From Aedoeadaptatus ivorii (GTDB lineage: Bacteria; Bacillota; Clostridia; Tissierellales; Peptoniphilaceae), in NCBI RefSeq assembly GCF_030815095.1, contig NZ_JAUSWF010000007.1, positions 62,001 through 126,000 on the forward strand: 64,000 nt of DNA, read 5' to 3'. The notes under the pieces are model-generated. The model had not been told where the DNA came from and did no database searches. It saw only the letters and a program-made list of their open reading frames with translations. Positions 39,677-46,825 of this stretch are shown here, piece after piece; positions within the stretch are counted from its first letter, which is position 1; every line of letters starts with the position of its first letter. A program made the translations under genes and the position numbers.

Positions 39677-41188
39677 ATGGCACAAGGTCAAAAGAGCAGC
39701 GAAGTTAGGGACAGAAAGCTCGAGAAGGTCCAAAACCTGATCGACGAAGGCAACAGTCCCTATTTGGCGGAGAAGTACGATGTAGACACCTACACGAACG
39801 CCATCGTAGACAATTTCGACGAGATGGAAGGCAAGACCGTATCGGTCGCCGGCCGGGTCATCAGCAAAAGACGCCACGGCAAGATCGCCTTCTTGGACAT
39901 TCTGGACACCTACGGACAGGTTCAGATCTTCGCCAAGAAAAACAATCTCGAAGAAGAATACGAAGTCATTAAAGGCGTGGACGTGGGGGATTTTCTCGGC
40001 GTAAAGGGCGAAGTCATTCGTACCCAGGCGGGCGCGATCTCCGTCGAGGCGAAAGCGGTACAGCTGCTCTCGAAGAGCATTCAGGTGCTGCCCGAAAAAT
40101 TCCACGGCCTCAAGGACATGGACCTTCGGTATCGCCAGCGCTACGTAGACCTGATCGTCAATCCCGAGGTCAAGGAAGTATTCTTTAAGCGCAGCGCCAT
40201 CATCAAGGCGGTACGCAAATTCCTCGACGCGCGCGGATTTTTGGAAGTGGAAACCCCCATTCTCGGCAATGTGGCCGGCGGCGCCAATGCCCGTCCCTTC
40301 CTGACCCACCACAACGCGCTGGACATCGACCTGCAAATGCGGATCGCCAACGAACTCTTCTTAAAGCGTCTTATCGTCGGCGGCTTCGACAAAGTCTATG
40401 AAATGGGCAAAATGTTCCGCAACGAGGGGATGGACGCCCGTCACAATCCCGAATTCACCAATATGGAACTCTACCAGGCCTATGTGGATATGGACGAAAT
40501 GATGCGCATCACCGAAGAACTGGTGGCATTCTGCGCCGAAGAAGTCCTCGGGAGCGCCGTCATCGAATACCAGGGCAAGACATTGGACCTTACCCCGCCG
40601 TGGAAGCGCATTCGCATGCAGGATGCCGTCAAAGAATACAGCGGCGTCGACTTCGATGCCATCGAAACCGACGAAGAGGCCCTCGCCGTGGCCAAGGAAA
40701 AGGGCCTCGAGGTACAGCCCTTCTGGACCCGCGGTCACGTCATCAGCGAAATGTTCGAGGAATACTGCGAGGAACATATGGTGCAGCCCACTTTTATTAC
40801 GGGCCACCCCGTAGAAGTGTCGCCCCTCGCCAAGCGCGACCCCGAAGATCCCCGGATCACCCGGCGATTCGAGGCATTTATCAACACGTGGGAAATCGCC
40901 AATGCCTTTAGCGAGTTGAACGACCCGATCGACCAAAGAGAGCGCTTCGAAGAGCAAGTCAAAGACCAGGAAAAGGGCGACGACGAAGCCCACCCCATGG
41001 ATTACGACTTTATCAACGCCATCGAAGTCGGCATGCCTCCCACCGGCGGTCTGGGCGTCGGCATCGACCGCGTCATTATGCTTTTGACCGACCAAACTAG
41101 CATACGCGACATTCTCTTCTTCCCCACCATGAAACCCTTGGAAGGCCAAGATGTGGAAAGCTGGGACGAAGAAAGCGAAGAAGAATAA
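39677..41188 (+). CDS. lysS: Lysyl-tRNA synthetase, class II
   Basis: The 503 residues have an N-terminal OB-fold anticodon-binding domain (VAGRVISKRRHGKIAFLDI). The class II catalytic core has motif 1 near FLDARGFLEVETPIL, motif 2 FRNEGMDARHNPEF and motif 3 GLGVGIDRVIMLLTD, and the LysRS signature GGANARPFLTHHNALDID. The usual GGAAARPF has Asn in one position here. It charges tRNA-Lys. It starts 24 bases after greA with RBS GGGAGG and ends in an acidic tail. Confidence 0.97.
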   Translation: MAQGQKSSEVRDRKLEKVQNLIDEGNSPYLAEKYDVDTYTNAIVDNFDEMEGKTVSVAGRVISKRRHGKIAFLDILDTYGQVQIFAKKNNLEEEYEVIKGVDVGDFLGVKGEVIRTQAGAISVEAKAVQLLSKSIQVLPEKFHGLKDMDLRYRQRYVDLIVNPEVKEVFFKRSAIIKAVRKFLDARGFLEVETPILGNVAGGANARPFLTHHNALDIDLQMRIANELFLKRLIVGGFDKVYEMGKMFRNEGMDARHNPEFTNMELYQAYVDMDEMMRITEELVAFCAEEVLGSAVIEYQGKTLDLTPPWKRIRMQDAVKEYSGVDFDAIETDEEALAVAKEKGLEVQPFWTRGHVISEMFEEYCEEHMVQPTFITGHPVEVSPLAKRDPEDPRITRRFEAFINTWEIANAFSELNDPIDQRERFEEQVKDQEKGDDEAHPMDYDFINAIEVGMPPTGGLGVGIDRVIMLLTDQTSIRDILFFPTMKPLEGQDVESWDEESEEE

Positions 41189-41195
41189 AGAGAGA

Positions 41196-41224
41196 AGACT
41201 CCGCTTCGGCGGGGTCTTTTTTTG
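41196..41224 (+). terminator. Terminator of greA-lysS
   Basis: AGACTCCGC-TTCG-GCGGGGTCT followed by a T run. Confidence 0.92.
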
Positions 41225-41301
41225 TTGCCGGGATTCTTTACAATAAAGGTATATTTATAAAACCTATGCATAAAAAGACAGATTAAAAAACAAAATACTA
41301 A

Positions 41302-41321
41302 ATTGGTATACATTGGTATAC
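41302..41321 (+). promoter_or_regulatory. Tandem 10-bp repeat upstream of the four-gene cassette (candidate operator)
   Basis: ATTGGTATAC occurs twice in direct succession and is followed by AAT. Each unit contains the palindrome GTATAC, and with the next bases forms near-palindromes ATTGGTATACAAT. The 10-bp period is about one DNA turn. It overlaps candidate -10 elements (TATACA), in a locally AT-rich segment about 40-60 bases before the start codon. GntR-type repressors often bind TTGTATAC-like sites, but no regulator gene is adjacent. Confidence 0.5.
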
Positions 41322-41363
41322 AATATGGTCGTACACATAAAAGTGACCTTAAGGAGGTATAGA

Positions 41364-42488
41364 ATGAATTTTTACGAAGAAGCCAAGGCGTTTGCCGAAG
41401 CGTACATTGCACCGTATGCCAAAGAATCCGACGAAGCGGGACGGTTCCCGGAAGAATCTTTCCGCGCCATGGGAGAGAAAGGCTATTTTAAGCTCTTAAT
41501 TCCCAAAGAAATGGGTGGGCTGGGCCTTACCGCGAAAGAACATCAAGAAGCGGTCATGGCCTTTGCGGAATCCAATCCCACCGCCGGACTGTGCTATATG
41601 ATGCACAATGTGGCGTTGATGTGCCTTTTGAATTATGGCAACGACCGCTTAAAAGAAGAAGTAGTGGCAGACATCGTCAACAACGGTCGATTTATGGCAC
41701 TGGCGTATTCTGAATTCGGTACCGGGACACATTTTTATATGCCGGAAATCAGTGTGGAAAAGCGCGGAGAAGAATATGTTTTTAACGGCACCAAATCAAT
41801 GGTAACCAGCGCGACCCATGCAAGCTATTACTTAGTCCTTGCAGCGTCTGACGTGGAAGACGGCATCGACAACTGGCTCGTACCCCTCGAGAGTGAAGGC
41901 ATGGAATTTAAGATGGATCACTGGAAAGGCATCGGCATGAAGGGCAATGTAAGTTGTCCCTTGCGCTTGAACAATGTCGCGCTTCCGGAATACCGTCGCA
42001 TTGGAGAGGCTGGCAGCGGTCAGGAACAAGTATTTCAAGTCGTTGCCACCTACTTTATCCTGGGTCTTGCGAGCGTGTATTCGGGATTGGCACTGCGCTT
42101 ATCTGATATTACCTGCGAGTATGCACTGAAACGAAAATACCCCGACGGACAGTCTCTCGCGCAGATCGAAACCGTACAAGTACATCTGGGAAAGATCTAC
42201 GCCAATGCGCAAAGCGCCAAAGCCCTTACCGAACGCGCTGCCAAGGCAATGGTTGACGGAGAAGAAGATGCCGTGGCGAAGATTATCGCTGCGCGGACTG
42301 TGGCTATTGAAAATGCCATCGAGTCTTCCACACTTGCCATGCGCGTCGGTGGTGGAAAAACGTACAATCAAGGATCGGAGATTCAGCGTTTGATGCGCGA
42401 TGCCTATGCCGGTCAGATTATGGCACCCTCTTTAGATATTCTCAATGTTTGGTTGGGCAGGGCGATTACCGGACAGCCGTTGGTATAA
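41364..42488 (+). CDS. Acyl-CoA dehydrogenase-fold flavoprotein of unknown substrate
   Basis: The 374 residues are of the acyl-CoA dehydrogenase superfamily. The N-terminal helical domain contains LLIPKEMGGLGL, the middle domain MALAYSEFGTGTH, VFNGTKSMVTSATHASYYLVLA and LRLNNVALPE, and the C-terminal domain RDAYAGQIMAPSLDIL and GRAITGQPLV. Where MCAD-type enzymes carry the catalytic Glu (YEGTSQIQ) this protein has YNQGSEIQ, so ordinary alpha-beta dehydrogenation is doubtful. Some relatives of this fold are flavin monooxygenases acting on sulfur compounds. No electron-transfer flavoprotein genes are adjacent. RBS AAGGAGG. It is the first gene of the cassette. Confidence 0.82.
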   Translation: MNFYEEAKAFAEAYIAPYAKESDEAGRFPEESFRAMGEKGYFKLLIPKEMGGLGLTAKEHQEAVMAFAESNPTAGLCYMMHNVALMCLLNYGNDRLKEEVVADIVNNGRFMALAYSEFGTGTHFYMPEISVEKRGEEYVFNGTKSMVTSATHASYYLVLAASDVEDGIDNWLVPLESEGMEFKMDHWKGIGMKGNVSCPLRLNNVALPEYRRIGEAGSGQEQVFQVVATYFILGLASVYSGLALRLSDITCEYALKRKYPDGQSLAQIETVQVHLGKIYANAQSAKALTERAAKAMVDGEEDAVAKIIAARTVAIENAIESSTLAMRVGGGKTYNQGSEIQRLMRDAYAGQIMAPSLDILNVWLGRAITGQPLV

Positions 42489-42501
42489 GAGGAGGTTCAG
42501 A

Positions 42502-43335
42502 ATGAAAACATTAAAGATCGGGGCCGTGGTGTACGATCCCCGCGTTACCGTCATCTGGGAAATGATCGAAGATTTTTTTAAGGAACGGGGACAAGAAATC
42601 GAAGCTGTATTTTTTAAGGATTATCGCCTGCAGGTCGATGCCTTGGTGAACGGAGAAATCGACGGTGCATGGAATTCGCCTCTAGCGCACCTCGATGCCC
42701 ATAAGCGTTTAGAGGGAAAAGAAAAAATCGGCTGCATGCGAGATACCGACCGAGACCTACACACCTGTCTTCTGGTAAGGGCAGATAGCGGGATCGGAAC
42801 CTTAGAAGACTTGAAGGGTAAGACGATCGCTTTCGGCGCGGTGGATTCGCCCCAGGCGCGCTTGATTCCGATCGAACATTTGCACCGAAACGGTTTGGAA
42901 TTCGAAAAAGACTATGTAGAAAAGCGATTTGACATCGGCGTGGGTTTACACGGGGATCACGTAGGTGGCGAAAAAGACGCGGCTATGGCTCTGGTCGCGG
43001 GGGAAGTGGACGCTTCTTTTGCGCTGGCCGCCAACTATGAAGCGTGGACCAAAGACGGCTCTATTGATAAGAATGTGGTGCGCGTGTTGGATACCACCGA
43101 TCCCTTCGATCACTGCATCTTTACTTTCCGAGAAGGTATCGACGACGAAGAAATCAAGGCGTTTGATGCAATTCTCATGGAAATGGACTACGGAAAAGAA
43201 CCGGACCGCGAAATTCTGGATTTGGAAGGCCTGAAGAAATGGGTTGAAGGGCGAACCGACGGATATGGACCGATCACCGCTGCCGACGCGTATTTAGGCG
43301 GTTTTGTAGATGCGTTTAACCATGAAGCCCTTTAG
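42502..43335 (+). CDS. PhnD/SsuA-type substrate-binding-fold protein without signal peptide
   Basis: The 277 residues start MKTLKIGAVVYDPRVTVIW with no signal or lipobox, so it should stay in the cytoplasm. The fold is recognised from the periplasmic-binding pattern: IDGAWNSPLAHLDAHK, CLLVRADSGIGTLEDLKGKTIAFG, SPQARLIPIEHL, GEVDASFALAANYEAW and ITAADAYLGGFVDAF. No ABC permease or ATPase gene is near. It may have been turned into an enzyme or ligand sensor serving its neighbours. AGGAGG lies before the ATG, 13 bases after the flavoprotein gene, and the 3' end overlaps the next gene by 14 bases. Confidence 0.75.
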   Translation: MKTLKIGAVVYDPRVTVIWEMIEDFFKERGQEIEAVFFKDYRLQVDALVNGEIDGAWNSPLAHLDAHKRLEGKEKIGCMRDTDRDLHTCLLVRADSGIGTLEDLKGKTIAFGAVDSPQARLIPIEHLHRNGLEFEKDYVEKRFDIGVGLHGDHVGGEKDAAMALVAGEVDASFALAANYEAWTKDGSIDKNVVRVLDTTDPFDHCIFTFREGIDDEEIKAFDAILMEMDYGKEPDREILDLEGLKKWVEGRTDGYGPITAADAYLGGFVDAFNHEAL

Positions 43336-44494
43336 CGCTTCGCTGATGGGATCATTGCCCCGTGGGGAACAAATCCTGCTCGCGCGTAGAAAGTTGCGGG
43401 CGGGCATGATCGCAGAAGAAGACTATCAAAGCCTGGTGTATGAGAAGACGCGGGACGTGATACGCATGCAGGAAGATCTGGATGTGGATATCATTACCTC
43501 CGGGGAGATCGAAAGAGACAATTATGTCTCGTTTATTGCCGAAAAACTCGATGGCGTTACAGAAATGAGTATGGGTGAAATGCTTGAGTATGTCGATGAC
43601 AAGCGAGAATTCGAAAACATTTTGAACACCTTGGATGTGCCGGCAAATTCGATGAAAAATGCCATTTGCACGGGGAAACTCGGGTATCGTGGCGAGATCG
43701 TCGCAAAAGAACTGAGAATGATGAAGTCTCTCACTGATCGACCGGTAAAAATCACCATGCCCGGTCCCTATTTGGTGACCCGTTCCATGTGGCTCGCCAA
43801 TGTAAGCGGCTCGTTTTACGACAGCAAGGAGGCGCTGGGAGAGGACGTTCTCAAGATCTATGAGCAAGAGATTCGGCATCTTCAGGAAATCGGCGTGGAT
43901 GTCATCCAGTTCGACGAGCCAGTTTTGACTGAGGTCGTCTTTACCGAAGGCAGACCGCGTACCTTTATGTGTGCGTCCCTTTCCGAGCGGAAAGATCCTA
44001 CCGAAGAATTGGAATTTGCCGCTCATTTGATCCGCGGTGCCATGCATTCGATAGATCGGGAAAAATCTCAGGCCGCTCTACATGTGTGTCGGGGCAATTG
44101 GAGCAAAGACGAGAGCATTCTCCTAGAAGGGGCGTATACACCGCTCTTAGATCTGTTTGCCTATGTCGGTGCTGATATTTTGGCGCTGGAATTTTCTACA
44201 CCGCGTGCTGGCGAGCTTTCTGCACTTTTGGCGGATGTGCGTTTTCGAGATACGATATTGGGGCTCGGCGTAATCAATCCCCGCCTCGATGGGCGGGAAG
44301 ATGTGGAGGCGATCTATTGCCGCGCGAAAGAGGCATTGGAGTATGTAGATCCGAATCTGCTTTGGCTAAATCCCGACTGTGGTTTTGCCACCTTTTCAAA
44401 CCGCCCTGTCAATGAATACGAGCATATTTCCGAAAAAATCGGCGCGATGCTCGCGGCCCGGGATCGCTTGAGGCAAGAACATGGATCTCTTTGA
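43322..44494 (+). CDS. Stand-alone MetE-type catalytic domain (cobalamin-independent methyltransferase family)
   Basis: This 390-residue TIM barrel is equal to the C-terminal half of MetE, without the N-terminal half. It starts SASLMGSLPRGE and has VKITMPGPYLVTRSMW, DVIQFDEPVLTE, and all four zinc ligands: the HVC pair in ALHVCRGNW, the Glu in LALEFSTPRAGEL, and the Cys in WLNPDCGFATF. Such core-MetE proteins transfer a methyl group to a zinc-bound thiol, and several do not use folate. The methyl donor and acceptor here are unknown. The ATG lies inside the previous gene. SAM-riboswitch-controlled metK is 3.5 kb downstream. Confidence 0.82.
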   Translation: MKPFSASLMGSLPRGEQILLARRKLRAGMIAEEDYQSLVYEKTRDVIRMQEDLDVDIITSGEIERDNYVSFIAEKLDGVTEMSMGEMLEYVDDKREFENILNTLDVPANSMKNAICTGKLGYRGEIVAKELRMMKSLTDRPVKITMPGPYLVTRSMWLANVSGSFYDSKEALGEDVLKIYEQEIRHLQEIGVDVIQFDEPVLTEVVFTEGRPRTFMCASLSERKDPTEELEFAAHLIRGAMHSIDREKSQAALHVCRGNWSKDESILLEGAYTPLLDLFAYVGADILALEFSTPRAGELSALLADVRFRDTILGLGVINPRLDGREDVEAIYCRAKEALEYVDPNLLWLNPDCGFATFSNRPVNEYEHISEKIGAMLAARDRLRQEHGSL

Positions 44495-44930
44495 TGCCTT
44501 TGAAAAGCGCTATCGCGCCGTAAACGGCGCCGAATCGGTAAAGGTTTATAACGAGAAATCTTACGTAGAGGTCGATAAAGCCGTCGCCTTTGATGCGGAA
44601 AAAGAGGAATTTACAGCACTGGATCTGCTCGTCAGTGCCGTTCTTTCAGAAATCGTCCTGTCCATGCGCTTTGTCGCCAAAAGGGATCATATCGTCCTGC
44701 AGGACTTGGAAGCAAAGGCGGTCCTGATACTGGGGAATCCTCTGCGTCTTCTCGGCGTAAGAGGCTACGAGGAAGCGGCAAGGATACGAAATATTTCGGT
44801 GACCGTCTATTACTTTTCATTTCTGGATTCAGAAGAGAGGATATACTTTGAGGAAAAAGTATTAGAGCGTGCGGTGGTCTCAAATAGCTTAGGGGAAAGG
44901 GTATCAGTAGAATTTCATCCTGTATTGTAG
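44481..44930 (+). CDS. Small OsmC-like protein
   Basis: The 149 residues contain FTALDLLVSAVLSEIVLSMRFVAKRDHIVLQDLEAKAVL, which follows the central helix plus strand pattern of OsmC/Ohr proteins (T-x-LDLL-x-A). The end, VLERAVVSNSLGERVSV, corresponds to the OsmC helix that normally carries the second redox Cys. Neither of the two peroxidatic cysteines is seen at its usual place; the protein appears to contain no Cys. A peroxidase role is therefore unlikely, and ligand binding or a structural role is inferred. It overlaps the MetE-like gene by 14 bases and is the last gene before a terminator. Confidence 0.6.
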   Translation: MDLFDAFEKRYRAVNGAESVKVYNEKSYVEVDKAVAFDAEKEEFTALDLLVSAVLSEIVLSMRFVAKRDHIVLQDLEAKAVLILGNPLRLLGVRGYEEAARIRNISVTVYYFSFLDSEERIYFEEKVLERAVVSNSLGERVSVEFHPVL

Positions 44931-44932
44931 AA

Positions 44933-44966
44933 GGACAGCGATCGAAAGCGATCGCTGTCCCTTTTT
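44933..44966 (+). terminator. Terminator closing the four-gene cassette
   Basis: A perfect 12-bp stem GGACAGCGATCG-AAAG-CGATCGCTGTCC followed by CTTTTT, two bases after the stop codon. Confidence 0.95.
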
Positions 44967-45164
44967 CGTAGATCCCTTTTTATTCGGTCAACGAATGCTG
45001 CCGAGCGAGTATATACAGAGGGCGAAATTTTCGACAAAGGAAGTAAAATTTATCGATTGAAAATATTTTAACAGGCGGATTTGATCTTCCCGCGCCCCTT
45101 TCATGGTGGAACGAAAAGTTTTCTATCGGGCGGGAAAACCTTATTATTTGGGCGGGCTTCCCGA
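44967..45164. other. Intergenic stretch between cassette and CoA-transferase, no gene seen
   Basis: It contains AT-rich segments and a few C/G runs. I see no ORF with an RBS, no riboswitch motif and no Rex-type TTGTTAA inverted repeat. Only the promoter at its right edge can be supported. Confidence 0.5.
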
Positions 45165-45193
45165 TTGAAAAAAGATACTGTATCGTGTATATT
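45165..45193 (+). promoter_or_regulatory. Promoter of the CoA-transferase gene
   Basis: TTGAAA, 17-bp spacer, TATATT, 40 bases before the start codon. Confidence 0.85.
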
Positions 45194-45232
45194 AGGCTTA
45201 GTAAAGTATTAAATGGAAGTATGGAGGGTACC

Positions 45233-46573
45233 ATGGACTATAAGAAACTGTATGATCAGAAGTTGATTACCGCCAAAGAGGCCGCCGCCAAGATTAAATC
45301 CGGCGACTGGGTCGAATACGGCTGGGGCGCCGGCACGAGCACCGCGGTGGATGCGGAACTCGCCAAGCGCATGGACGAATTGGAAGATGTGAAGCTGCGC
45401 GGCGGCGTTACCTTTAAGGCGCCGCAAGTTCTTTCGGCGGATCCCGAAGGAAAACATTTCATCTGGAACTCCTGGCACGCAGGCGGTCCCGAACGCAAGG
45501 CAGTGAACGCCGGTCCGGGCGCGTTCTATAATCCGCTGCGCTATTCGGAACTTCCGAAGTATTACCGCGACGAAGTGGAACTCGACGTCGCCATCGTGAC
45601 CACGACGCCGATGGACAAACACGGCTACTTTAACTTCGGTTTGAATGCGTCCCATACCATGGCGGGCATCGAAAAGGCGAAGATGGTCATCGTAGAGGTG
45701 AACGAAGCGATGCCCTATTGCCCGGGCAAATGCGAGTCCGAAGTGCATATCGACCGCGTAGACTTTATCGTCGAAGCCGGCAATGTCCCCTTGGCGGAAG
45801 TGCCCAAGGGAAGCTATGGCGAAGTGGACGAGAAGGTCGCCGAATTTATCGTCAAAGAAATTCCCGACGGCGCAACCCTCCAATTGGGTATCGGCGGCAT
45901 GCCCAATGCCGTAGGCGCTTTGATCGCTGACAGCGACTTAAAGGACCTGGGCGTTCACTCCGAAATGTATGTAGACGCCTTTGTGGATATGGCGAAAAAA
46001 GGCAAGGTCAACGGCTCCAAGAAGACCATCGACAAGTATCGTCAGGTATACGCATTTGCCGCGGGCAGTGCTGAACTCTATGAATACCTCGACCACAACC
46101 CCGAATGTATGGCAGCGCCGGTCAACTACACGAACGGTGCCGAAGTGGTAAAGGAAATCGACAACTTTATTTCTATCAACAACGCGTTGAACGTGGACCT
46201 CTGGGGCCAAGTCAGCTCCGAATCTACGGGTCTGCGCCACATCTCGGGTGCGGGCGGACAGCTGGACTTCGCGCTGGGTGCGTATCTCTCGAAGGGCGGC
46301 AAGAGCTTTATCTGCTTGAGCTCCACCTTTACGAACAAAAAGGGCGAAACTGTTTCTCGCATTCTCCCCAACTTTGCGACGGGTTCCGCGATCACCGTGG
46401 CACGTCCCAACACCCATTACATCGTAACGGAATACGGCATCTTCAATTGCAAGGGCCGTACCACCTGGGAACGCGCCGAAGGTCTGATCGAACTGGCACA
46501 CCCGGATTTCCGCGACGAGCTCATTAAAAATGCAGAAGAAATGGGCATTTGGCGCGCAAGCAACAAGCGCTAA
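45233..46573 (+). CDS. Butyryl-CoA:acetate CoA-transferase-type enzyme
   Basis: This 446-residue enzyme of the acetyl-CoA hydrolase/transferase family has VEYGWGAGTSTAVD, MDKHGYFNFGLNASHTM, the pattern IPDGATLQLGIGGMPNAVG, HSEMYVDAFVDMAKKG, SSESTGLRHISGAGGQLDFALGA and ITEYG-type VTEYGIFNCKGRT. It swaps CoA between butyryl-CoA (or a related acyl-CoA) and acetate, the last step of butyrate formation in many fermenters. 4-Hydroxybutyrate CoA-transferases are close relatives, so the exact acyl donor is uncertain. ATG 45233 is chosen for its GGAGGG site over ATG 45221. It is a single-gene unit. Confidence 0.88.
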   Translation: MDYKKLYDQKLITAKEAAAKIKSGDWVEYGWGAGTSTAVDAELAKRMDELEDVKLRGGVTFKAPQVLSADPEGKHFIWNSWHAGGPERKAVNAGPGAFYNPLRYSELPKYYRDEVELDVAIVTTTPMDKHGYFNFGLNASHTMAGIEKAKMVIVEVNEAMPYCPGKCESEVHIDRVDFIVEAGNVPLAEVPKGSYGEVDEKVAEFIVKEIPDGATLQLGIGGMPNAVGALIADSDLKDLGVHSEMYVDAFVDMAKKGKVNGSKKTIDKYRQVYAFAAGSAELYEYLDHNPECMAAPVNYTNGAEVVKEIDNFISINNALNVDLWGQVSSESTGLRHISGAGGQLDFALGAYLSKGGKSFICLSSTFTNKKGETVSRILPNFATGSAITVARPNTHYIVTEYGIFNCKGRTTWERAEGLIELAHPDFRDELIKNAEEMGIWRASNKR

Positions 46574-46584
46574 ATCTAGATATA

Positions 46585-46611
46585 AAAAGTCGGCTTCGGC
46601 CGGCTTTTTTT
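46585..46611 (+). terminator. Terminator of the CoA-transferase gene
   Basis: AAAGTCGGC-TTCG-GCCGGCTTT followed by a T run. Confidence 0.92.
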
Positions 46612-46645
46612 GTGTTTGAAACGAAACCCGCCACATGGGCCGCGG

Positions 46646-46674
46646 TTGCAATTTGTTTTTCCTTAGAGTATACT
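46646..46674 (+). promoter_or_regulatory. Promoter of the metK leader
   Basis: TTGCAA, 17-bp spacer, TATACT, directly upstream of the SAM aptamer. Confidence 0.85.
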
Positions 46675-46685
46675 TAAAACAGAAT

Positions 46686-46810
46686 TTCTTATTTAGAGTG
46701 GCGGAGTGACTAGGCACTGTGAAGCCCGGCAACCTTACGAGGTGCCAATTCCTACAGACGCGACAGGTCTGAAAGATAAGAATCCGAGCCTGCCGCGTGC
46801 AGGTTTTTTT
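46686..46810 (+). promoter_or_regulatory. SAM-I (S-box) riboswitch with terminator
   Basis: P1 is TTCTTAT/ATAAGAA (46686-46692 and 46776-46782). The core has the S-box order: AGAGTGGCGGAGTGACT, GTGAAGCCCGGCAACC, GGTGCCAATTCC and a GACAGGTCTGA segment. A terminator CCTGC-CGCGT-GCAGG with T7 follows (46789-46810). Bound SAM should stop transcription of metK. Confidence 0.96.
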
Positions 46811-46825
46811 ATTGAGGAGGAAACA

